Part shown: piece after piece, positions 1 through 5,005 of the stretch
Layout: every line of letters begins with the position of its first letter
Numbering within the stretch: position 1 is the stretch's first letter
Source of the DNA: Bacilli bacterium
Lineage (GTDB): Bacteria; Bacillota_I; Bacilli_A; RF39; UBA660
Reading direction: 5' to 3'
Assembly: GCA_022801735.1 (NCBI GenBank)
Contig: JAAWSW010000047.1
Location: 1 to 9,936 of the forward strand
Length of the DNA stretch: 9,936 bases
Notes under the pieces: model-generated
The model's input: only the letters and a program-made list of their open reading frames with translations
Told to the model about the DNA's origin: nothing
The model's database searches: none
Translations under genes and position numbers: made by a program

Positions 1-61
1 CCCCTACTTTGTCAATACTTGCAACCCAAATGGTACAAAAATTACAAAAAATTGACAAAAA

Positions 62-86
62 AAGATTTAATATTAAATTAAATCTT
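62..86 (-). terminator. Intrinsic terminator of the LamG surface-protein gene
   Basis: Perfect 10-bp stem: AAGATTTAAT at 62-71 pairs with ATTAAATCTT at 77-86, with a 5-base loop. On the minus strand it is followed by TTTTT, GTCAA and a further T run, and it begins 8 bases after the stop codon at 94-96. The stem is A/T-rich, but position and T tail fit a Rho-independent terminator. Confidence 0.7.
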
Positions 87-93
87 AATAAAA

Positions 94-999
94 CTAAGCA
101 GGAATATCATATTTTATTTTATCCGCATTAAAATTTTTAATTACCTCTTCATAAGTTAAAGCCTTATTATATATAGTAAAATTATATAAATCACCATTAA
201 ATTTCTGAGAAGTACTTGATGATTGACCTAATATAAGTGCTGAAAAAGGTTTCACTGTAAACGCAGTATCTATATCAAGCCTATCATAATGCATACCATT
301 AATATAAACATCTATTCCCTTTTTTACAGCAATAATCGGTTGACCTGATGCAGGGTCTGAAATATCGTAATTAATATTTTGATTTGTAATAACAAAAGTT
401 ATATGAACTAATTGACCAGCATGTAAAAAATCTAAACCGACATTAACACATGAAGGTACATTAGTATCCACACTAGTATATGCACATAAATTAAATGCTT
501 TAGTGTTAGTTGTATCCCCAGGAATAGTTCCTATTTCCGCATATATTCCCTGTTTTGAAGTTGCATCATACCAACCCCATAATCCAATAGAACCCGAAGA
601 AGAAACCAAATTTTTTACATTAACAACAGCCTGTAAGGTAAATTGGCTTCCTAAACTAGACTGATTTATTGGTGTAGTAACAGTACCATTTCCGTTAAAT
701 ACTAAATGACGATTACTATAAGTAACATTATTCAAAGTCGCATCTCTACCATTACCACTTTGATCTTTCCAAGTTGTTTTTCCGTTTTTAGTTGTAGGTT
801 TTTGAAAACCATCATATATAGAATAAATAGACCCCATTTGTGAATATTCAAACCTAACAGTATTAATTGCATCACTTTTAATTTTATCCATACCAAGTTT
901 TCTATTACCAAGAATGGCTAAAGTACTAATGATCAAAACCAAAAACAACGCCAATATACTGTATAAAAGAGCTGAAGCAATAAAACCATTTTTCTCCAT
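94..999 (-). CDS. Surface protein: pilin-like N-terminal helix plus LamG/concanavalin-like domain
   Basis: A 301-residue protein predicted to be anchored or exported at the cell surface and to bind a carbohydrate or other ligand; the ligand is unknown. It opens with MEKNGFIASALLYSILALFL, a short basic-polar leader, a Gly-Phe junction and a hydrophobic helix of about 25 residues (5-30). This resembles type IV prepilin N-termini but lacks the usual Glu at mature position 5. A spacer follows, then from about residue 77 (W..DxSGNGRD) to the C-terminal IYNKALTYEEV segment (near residue 280) it has the hallmarks of a LamG/concanavalin A-like jelly-roll domain. The ATG at 999 is chosen over one 33 bases upstream because AGGAGGGG lies 5 bases before it and the upstream ATG falls inside the promoter. 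The gene is monocistronic, with its own promoter and terminator. The LamG call is fairly secure; the pilin-like export route is inference. Confidence 0.8.
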   Translation of the reverse strand: MEKNGFIASALLYSILALFLVLIISTLAILGNRKLGMDKIKSDAINTVRFEYSQMGSIYSIYDGFQKPTTKNGKTTWKDQSGNGRDATLNNVTYSNRHLVFNGNGTVTTPINQSSLGSQFTLQAVVNVKNLVSSSGSIGLWGWYDATSKQGIYAEIGTIPGDTTNTKAFNLCAYTSVDTNVPSCVNVGLDFLHAGQLVHITFVITNQNINYDISDPASGQPIIAVKKGIDVYINGMHYDRLDIDTAFTVKPFSALILGQSSSTSQKFNGDLYNFTIYNKALTYEEVIKNFNADKIKYDIPA

Positions 1000-1004
1000 A
1001 TTAG

Positions 1005-1012
1005 CCCCTCCT
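1005..1012 (-). promoter_or_regulatory. Shine-Dalgarno deciding the LamG protein start
   Basis: Minus-strand AGGAGGGG, 5 bases before the ATG at 999. It decides against the upstream in-frame ATG at 1032, which overlaps the -10 element. Confidence 0.75.
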
Positions 1013-1023
1013 ACTCTTTTATA

Positions 1024-1052
1024 ATTATACAATAAGATTTATATTAAAACAA
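1024..1052 (-). promoter_or_regulatory. Sigma-A-type promoter of the LamG surface-protein gene
   Basis: On the minus strand, -35 TTGTTT (1052-1047), a 17-base spacer and a perfect -10 TATAAT (1029-1024). The expected start of transcription, near 1017, leaves a leader of about 18 bases holding the Shine-Dalgarno. The same context (ATTG-TATAAT-TATA) recurs at the RDD operon promoter near 8861. Confidence 0.6.
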
Positions 1053-1059
1053 GATATAT

Positions 1060-1096
1060 AAACTAAAAAGTAGACCTTAGTCCACACTAAGTCTAC
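1060..1096 (-). terminator. Terminator of the spore-envelope operon
   Basis: GTAGACCTTAGT (1070-1081) pairs with ACTAAGTCTAC (1086-1096), leaving one bulged C and a 4-base loop. On the minus strand it is followed by TTTTTAGTTT (1069-1060); on the plus strand there is no T tract, so it acts for leftward transcription. The only leftward gene upstream is the ysxE-like gene ending at 1289, so the operon would have a 3' UTR of about 190 bases running antisense to the small ORF at 1129-1308. Confidence 0.65.
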
Positions 1097-1117
1097 TATA
1101 GTAGAATAAACTATTAT

Positions 1118-1122
1118 GGGTG
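1118..1122 (+). promoter_or_regulatory. Shine-Dalgarno deciding the start of the small Trp/Cys-rich ORF
   Basis: GGGTG sits 6 bases before the ATG at 1129. The GTG inside it (1120-1122) is in frame and could be read as a start, but it would have no ribosome-binding site of its own. Confidence 0.5.
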
Positions 1123-1128
1123 ATATAT

Positions 1129-1308
1129 ATGCGTCGTGGATGGTGGTGTGGACGAGGTAAATGGTGCATATTAGGTATGATATTTTGTATTTTACTATTT
1201 TATCAAATCATAATAACACTATTCATCGTTACACGCTTTAATGTATTTTTACTATTTTTCTTTATCCTATTTGCTTTCTTCTGTTTATTTAAACTTTTTT
1301 GGTGGTAA
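1129..1308 (+). CDS. Small Trp/Cys-rich membrane protein, unknown function
   Basis: A 59-residue ORF with a Shine-Dalgarno-like GGGTG. The N-terminus (RRGWWCGRGKWC) is basic and rich in Trp and Cys. The rest is almost wholly hydrophobic, enough for one long or two short membrane helices (about 14-36 and 40-57), and it ends in Trp-Trp. It is the only plus-strand gene between two minus-strand units; its 3' end overlaps the 3' end of the ysxE-like gene by 20 bases, and it lies antisense to that operon's predicted 3' UTR. I see no convincing promoter or plus-strand terminator. I do not recognise a family. It could be a small membrane or toxin-like peptide, or chance; the ribosome-binding site and non-random ends make me lean towards a real gene. 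Confidence 0.45.
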   Translation: MRRGWWCGRGKWCILGMIFCILLFYQIIITLFIVTRFNVFLLFFFILFAFFCLFKLFWW

Positions 1309-2164
1309 AACGTCTAGTTTTATAAATCATATCAATTTCTTTACTTATCTTTTTACACATATTAAATTCAGTATCATCAAATGTAATTAAATTAGGCATA
1401 CTAATTAAAGTAAAAAACAACGCTTTCTCATCTTCCATAAGTGGATAATGTCTTTCATATTCTCTTAAAATTTCCTCAAAATCCAAATCCAAAGCATGTT
1501 TACGGTATAATTTATAAATATCAAAAACAGGACTCCCTATTTTGGCTTTATCCCAACTTATCAAAAAAGAACTCTCATTTCTAACAAAATGATCCAAACT
1601 CAAATTATTATGAAGGACGACATCCCGTCTTTTTCTTTTGCCCAAAATCAAATCATGAAAATGTTCAAGCCTATCTTTACAATCATCAATACTTTCATAT
1701 ATAACATTTATATTACGAGCAAGCAAATATTCACTAGGACTCATAAAAACTTTACTTTCAATTACAGTAATAATGTCAGTATAATATCCATATAAATATT
1801 CTAAATTATTATCAATATCTTCATATATCTGTTCAAAATCATTTAAATCCACTTCTTTGTAATGAGTAGTTTTACTATGTAAAAGAGCCACTAAAGACAC
1901 CATATCTAAAGCCTTTTGTTCCAAAGGAATATCAAAATCATCTAAATATTCAGTTATTTGAAAACCATCAGATGAAACATCATTAACAAAAGAAGGCATA
2001 TAGTCAAAATTTCTAGACTTTAAATACTCTAGAATGTTTAAATTTATTTGACTATCTTTAAAAACAAATTTTCCCTTATTCGTTGTAGCAACACTTACAC
2101 TACCAATTTTTTGATACCGTGTTGGTACTAAAGAATATTGTTTAAAAGCCTCATTAACCTTCAT
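1289..2164 (-). CDS. ysxE: YsxE/CotS-like spore-coat protein with a kinase (APH) fold
   Basis: A 291-residue protein of the CotS/YsxE branch of the aminoglycoside-phosphotransferase/choline-kinase fold, which in spore formers associates with the spore coat. Visible pieces are a kinase-like N-lobe (residues 1-95), the catalytic-loop equivalent HNNLSLDHF (185-193), the metal-loop equivalent ISWDKAKIGSPVFDIYKLYR (202-221) and a helical C-terminus. In active relatives the catalytic loop reads H-G-D and the metal loop carries a leading Asp; here these are Asn187 and Ser203, so the protein is probably a pseudokinase (inference). It directly follows a spoVID-like gene, as ysxE follows spoVID in Bacillus subtilis, and this synteny carries much of the assignment. 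The start overlaps spoVID by 11 bases and has no clear Shine-Dalgarno, suggesting coupled translation. Its 3' end overlaps the small ORF on the other strand. Confidence 0.75.
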   Translation of the reverse strand: MKVNEAFKQYSLVPTRYQKIGSVSVATTNKGKFVFKDSQINLNILEYLKSRNFDYMPSFVNDVSSDGFQITEYLDDFDIPLEQKALDMVSLVALLHSKTTHYKEVDLNDFEQIYEDIDNNLEYLYGYYTDIITVIESKVFMSPSEYLLARNINVIYESIDDCKDRLEHFHDLILGKRKRRDVVLHNNLSLDHFVRNESSFLISWDKAKIGSPVFDIYKLYRKHALDLDFEEILREYERHYPLMEDEKALFFTLISMPNLITFDDTEFNMCKKISKEIDMIYKTRRFTTKKV

Positions 2165-2825
2165 TAGCAGGAATAATTATTTTATCGCCAATTTTTACTT
2201 CTGATAAATCATTATAAGCAAGAAGTAATTCTTTAGTAACCTCATAGTCATTTATTATAGATTCAATAGTATCATTTTCAGTAACAATGTGAATCTTATA
2301 AACTGTGTAATCTTCATTTTCATCAAGTCCATCAAATAGAGATTTTACATTTACAGTTGTTCTTTCTGAAGGTACACTTTCCTCTACCTCACGGTCCTCT
2401 CTAGGTAAACTTTGTAATTCCTGATTTTCTAAAACTGGTATTTTATCACCCTTTAGCTCTTCTAATAAATCTTCCTCTTCCATAACTTCCTCCTCTACTT
2501 CTTCAATATTGTCAATACAAAGTTCGATATTAACATTTAAAATTCTGTTATTAATAACTTCGTAATAAAAATCACTTATATCAATAGAAGCATTATCTAT
2601 ATCATATTTTTTATCAATATTAATATTAAATGGTAACTCATACTCAAAATCATCAAGATTTACACTAGTATCAGTCATTTTATAATCACCATTTATAATA
2701 AATTTTCCAGCAATTAAATGATCTCCTTGTTTAGTAACTTCATGTTCCAATGAAATGCTGTTAATAAGCGCTACATTAGTATCAAAATTAATATCTTTTT
2801 TAAATGGAACTAGTTTTTTCATCAT
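2154..2825 (-). CDS. spoVID: Miniature SpoVID-like spore-envelope assembly protein with LysM domain
   Basis: A 223-residue protein likely acting on the mother-cell side of the forespore during coat encasement. The N-terminal domain (about 1-110) matches SpoVID features as I recall them: ISLEHEV near residue 25, the GKFIINGDY stretch near 41-49 and the NNRILNVNIEL strand near 92-102. A short very acidic linker follows (about 105-150, EEVEEEVMEEEDLLEE). The C-terminal LysM domain (about 172-220: YKIHIVTENDTIESI to GDKIIIP) resembles the SpoVID C-terminus, including a preceding VKSLF segment like its LTKLF. Bacillus subtilis SpoVID is about 575 residues; the difference is almost all linker. No membrane segment is visible. 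AGGAGGAG stands just upstream of two consecutive ATGs (2825 and 2822), so the start is uncertain by one codon. It lies 43 bases after the deacetylase-like gene and overlaps ysxE. Confidence 0.82.
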   Translation of the reverse strand: MMKKLVPFKKDINFDTNVALINSISLEHEVTKQGDHLIAGKFIINGDYKMTDTSVNLDDFEYELPFNINIDKKYDIDNASIDISDFYYEVINNRILNVNIELCIDNIEEVEEEVMEEEDLLEELKGDKIPVLENQELQSLPREDREVEESVPSERTTVNVKSLFDGLDENEDYTVYKIHIVTENDTIESIINDYEVTKELLLAYNDLSEVKIGDKIIIPANEG

Positions 2826-2868
2826 ATCTCCTCCTAAAACATTATATTAATTACACATAATTATATTC

Positions 2869-3714
2869 TTATTCTTTAAGTAAATTTTCAAGAGACTTAA
2901 TCTTATACCCCTTACCCTTAATATAATTAATTATATTTACAATCTCCTTATCAAGTTCTGGATTAATATAAAATGAAAGCATTGCTCCCTCAGTCAAATT
3001 ATTTTTTGCATTTATAAATGGCATATTAGAAATAACTGCTGTAGGTATTATCGTATAAGAACTTTGAGCACTGCAAGTCTTAAGAACAAGTGTATCCTTT
3101 TTTTCAGCATAACAATAATTATTATGCTGACTACCTGCATTTACAATAATCGTCTTCATCCAAGCAAAATCTGAATGCATATAATCACCCTTATTACTCA
3201 AATTTCCAACAGTATGACCCTTCATAATTAATTTAATAACATCATTATAATTGGCCTCTAAAAACTCACTATCAATAAAAAAGGTCGCTTTAATATTACT
3301 TTCTTTTAACACGCTCACAATATTATCTAAATAATGGTTATTATTAGCCCTAAAAATCAAAGTAACACTTTTTTCACTTTTACTACCACTAATGATAAAT
3401 TTATCACGATTTTTATCTAAACTTTTTTTTATAGGTGTCTCTTTATACACCAACAACCTTTCATTAAAATAACCAATTTGCCGCATTTTTTGATAACTTT
3501 TTCTAACATCAACTTCCCTACCATTTTTACCAGGAATAATAGTATCACCATTAATAATAGGCGCTACCGACTTTTGTTCATAATTATCGCTTTTTTCATT
3601 TATCTCAGTTAATAAATCATCACTCATTTTAGATACCAAGCCAACCTTATCTGTATAAATAATACTACCAATTAACAAAGTAAGTATCCCAAGTATTTGA
3701 AAACCTTGTTTCAT
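2869..3714 (-). CDS. Membrane-anchored polysaccharide-deacetylase-fold protein, probably inactive
   Basis: A 281-residue protein with an N-terminal membrane anchor or uncleaved signal (about 4-22), a conserved-looking juxtamembrane segment (IIPGKNGREVDVRKSYQKM, 59-77) and a NodB-type domain (about 115-280). The fold shows in the strand ATFFIDSEF (143-151), the GHTVGN turn (166-171) and the C-terminal KGYKIKSLENLL. The catalytic motifs are missing: where TFDDG is expected there is LIFRANNN (119-126), and the metal-binding His-x-x-x-His keeps His167 but has Asn171. It is therefore likely a structural or binding protein rather than an active peptidoglycan deacetylase (inference). Cys201 and Cys214 could form a disulphide outside the membrane. 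AGGGTGAGG precedes the ATG. It leads the operon containing spoVID and ysxE, which suggests a role at the spore envelope or cortex; it is not a clear PdaA or PdaB. Confidence 0.7.
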   Translation of the reverse strand: MKQGFQILGILTLLIGSIIYTDKVGLVSKMSDDLLTEINEKSDNYEQKSVAPIINGDTIIPGKNGREVDVRKSYQKMRQIGYFNERLLVYKETPIKKSLDKNRDKFIISGSKSEKSVTLIFRANNNHYLDNIVSVLKESNIKATFFIDSEFLEANYNDVIKLIMKGHTVGNLSNKGDYMHSDFAWMKTIIVNAGSQHNNYCYAEKKDTLVLKTCSAQSSYTIIPTAVISNMPFINAKNNLTEGAMLSFYINPELDKEIVNIINYIKGKGYKIKSLENLLKE

Positions 3715-3730
3715 AGCCTCACCCTAAAAA

Positions 3731-3738
3731 AGTATATG
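3731..3738 (-). promoter_or_regulatory. Candidate sporulation -10 (sigma-E/K-like) for the deacetylase-spoVID-ysxE operon
   Basis: On the minus strand CATATACT fits the sigma-E -10 pattern CATANNNT and sits 16 bases before the operon's first ATG. I see no matching -35 at 13-15 bases upstream, so this is tentative. It is of interest because spoVID is sigma-E-dependent in Bacillus subtilis and no sigma-A promoter is evident here. Confidence 0.25.
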
Positions 3739-3766
3739 CTTTCGCTTTTAATTTAGACAGACTTTC

Positions 3767-3793
3767 ACCTTTTTTATTAGTTAACATATGATA
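3767..3793 (+). promoter_or_regulatory. Candidate sigma-K promoter of the Pro/Gly/Tyr-rich small gene
   Basis: AC at 3767-3768, a 16-base spacer, then CATATGATA at 3785-3793. This fits the Bacillus sigma-K consensus (AC, 16-17 bases, CATANNNTA) with no mismatch. Transcription would begin near 3800, just ahead of the GGGGGG Shine-Dalgarno (3802-3807). The neighbouring sporulation genes make the match more believable. Confidence 0.5.
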
Positions 3794-3813
3794 ATAAGAA
3801 AGGGGGGCATAAC

Positions 3814-4044
3814 ATGGGACCATATACAGAACTTTATAGACAAAATCCAGCAACTTTTGGTCGCCCAGGAGGTCCAGGAAGACCACCTAGACCACCAATG
3901 AATAGACCTGTTGCTGGAGGGTTCTTAGGACCATTCTTATTAGGAGGAATTACAGGCGGTTTAGTTGCACCATTCTTCTACAATAGACCACCATATTACA
4001 ATAGACCACCATATTACTATCCTCCATATTATAGACCATATTAA
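3814..4044 (+). CDS. Small Pro/Gly/Tyr-rich protein, candidate spore-coat component
   Basis: A 76-residue protein in three parts. The N-terminus (1-34) is rich in Pro, Gly and Arg (FGRPGGPGRPPRPP). The middle (about 35-56) is a Gly-rich hydrophobic stretch, possibly one membrane-associated helix. The C-terminus (57-76) is built from Tyr-Asn-Arg-Pro-Pro-Tyr repeats. A strong AAAGGGGGG Shine-Dalgarno lies 6 bases before the ATG. I do not recognise an exact family; Gly/Pro/Tyr-rich low-complexity proteins are common in Bacillota spore coats, where Tyr can be cross-linked. The candidate sigma-K promoter and the divergent spoVID operon support a coat role by inference. The C-terminal tyrosines come partly from a perfect 18-base tandem repeat. 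The stop codon overlaps the bidirectional terminator. An alternative is a vegetative small membrane protein with a Pro/Tyr-rich tail. Confidence 0.75.
   Translation: MGPYTELYRQNPATFGRPGGPGRPPRPPMNRPVAGGFLGPFLLGGITGGLVAPFFYNRPPYYNRPPYYYPPYYRPY
3979..4014 (+). repeat. Perfect 18-base tandem repeat (two copies) encoding YNRPPY
   Basis: TACAATAGACCACCATAT occurs at 3979-3996 and again, identical, at 3997-4014. A degenerate partial copy follows (TACTATCCTCCATAT, 4015-4029). The unit keeps the reading frame and encodes Tyr-Asn-Arg-Pro-Pro-Tyr, so repeat number could vary between strains without a frameshift. Confidence 0.85.
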
Positions 4045-4070
4045 AAAGTAGAGACCAATTCTCTACTTTT
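4044..4070. terminator. Bidirectional terminator between the convergent coat-like and LytTR genes
   Basis: AAAAGTAGAGA (4044-4054) pairs perfectly with TCTCTACTTTT (4060-4070) around a 5-base loop. With A's on the left and T's on the right it can end transcription in both directions. It fills the whole gap between the convergent stop codons at 4042-4044 and 4072-4074. Confidence 0.85.
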
Positions 4071-4071
4071 A

Positions 4072-4773
4072 CTATATTAAATTTTCTTCAAACCTAGATG
4101 ATACCATGTTAGTAATATCACCTGTATCAAAAGTAATTATCTTAGTTTTTTTATCAAAACTAATAACCCTATTTTGATTTACAATACAAGACCTATGTGT
4201 CTGAATAAAATTCCCTGTCACCATATCCTTTAATTCACATAAACTTTTACCAATTTGAAATTCCCCATAATCTGTTTTTATTATACTTTTACGAATAGTA
4301 CTATCTGTCGTAATATACAAAACATCACTTAATGAAATTGTATATATAGTACTCTTATCCTTAAACTTAAGTACTTTCCGTGCTTTTAAAATTCTACATG
4401 ATTTTCCCAAAGCAACTTTTAATCTTTTTTCATAATCATCAAATTTATTAATAAAAGACAAAAATCCAAACTCATCTTTAAGTATAATTTCACTTAGTTC
4501 CTGATGACCAGTTAAAAATATAATTATACTATTAACATCTTTTTTTCTAATACGCCTAGCCATATCAATTCCTGAACCACTAGGAGTTTCTATATCTAAA
4601 ATATAAACTTTAAAAGAAAGTTTCTCATCTATTATACTTAAAAACTCCTTATTATAATCTTTAAATACATGTAATGAATACTCAAGATCATTTTTCATCA
4701 TATATTCTGAGATAATTCTTTCTATTGTCAATCTGTAACTATCAGTATCCTCACCGACAATAAAATTTATCAT
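4072..4773 (-). CDS. LytTR-family response regulator (AgrA/LytR type), orphan
   Basis: A 233-residue cytoplasmic DNA-binding response regulator. The receiver domain (1-125) has the acidic pair Glu8-Asp9, the phosphoacceptor Asp60 (VYILDIETPSGSGID), Thr88 and Lys110, so it looks phosphorylatable. The LytTR DNA-binding domain (about 130-230) shows the family signature NFIQTHRSCIVN (188-199). The Shine-Dalgarno AGGGAGAAGG stands before the ATG. No histidine kinase or peptide gene is adjacent, so its partner lies elsewhere or is absent. It is divergent from a tandem-XRE regulator across a 232-bp gap. AgrA/LytR relatives control virulence, bacteriocins, competence or cell-wall genes; the target here is unknown. 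Confidence 0.88.
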   Translation of the reverse strand: MINFIVGEDTDSYRLTIERIISEYMMKNDLEYSLHVFKDYNKEFLSIIDEKLSFKVYILDIETPSGSGIDMARRIRKKDVNSIIIFLTGHQELSEIILKDEFGFLSFINKFDDYEKRLKVALGKSCRILKARKVLKFKDKSTIYTISLSDVLYITTDSTIRKSIIKTDYGEFQIGKSLCELKDMVTGNFIQTHRSCIVNQNRVISFDKKTKIITFDTGDITNMVSSRFEENLI

Positions 4774-5005
4774 AAAAATTACCTTCTCCCTTTATTTTAT
4801 AGTGACTTTTTAAATATACCACATTTTATTTCCAATTACTACCACTTTTATAATTTTTTAATTAAATATATTTTTATCAACTACATCTTAAACACCGCAA
4901 ACCATTCATAAATTATAGCATTCGCGTAGAAAATTAAACGTTTCACGACAATTTTACGATTTAATTACAATTAATTTGTACAATTATGTTGGTAGGTGGT
5001 AAAAA
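4774..5005. promoter_or_regulatory. Divergent intergenic control region with short palindromes
   Basis: This 232-bp A/T-rich gap lies between the LytTR gene (left) and the tandem-XRE gene (right). It contains AAACGTTT (4936-4943), TTAATT-AC-AATTAA (4961-4974) and TTGTACAA (4976-4983). The last overlaps a possible -10 TACAAT (4979-4984) for the XRE gene, a likely place for autorepression. A TATAAT on the minus strand (4917-4912) could serve the LytTR gene with a leader of about 130 bases, but neither direction shows a good -35. I see no riboswitch or RNA gene. Confidence 0.35.

Noticed and set aside
1589..1795. 68-residue plus-strand ORF
   Set aside because: It lies wholly within the ysxE-like gene on the opposite strand, has no Shine-Dalgarno and shows low-complexity antisense composition: a shadow ORF.
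2869..3714. Calling this gene an active PdaA/PdaB peptidoglycan deacetylase
   Set aside because: The catalytic TFDDG motif and the second metal-binding His are absent, so only the fold, not the activity, can be supported.
4936..4943. LytTR binding site around AAACGTTT
   Set aside because: The half-site matches the LytTR consensus imperfectly and no second direct repeat is found at the expected one-to-two helical-turn spacing.
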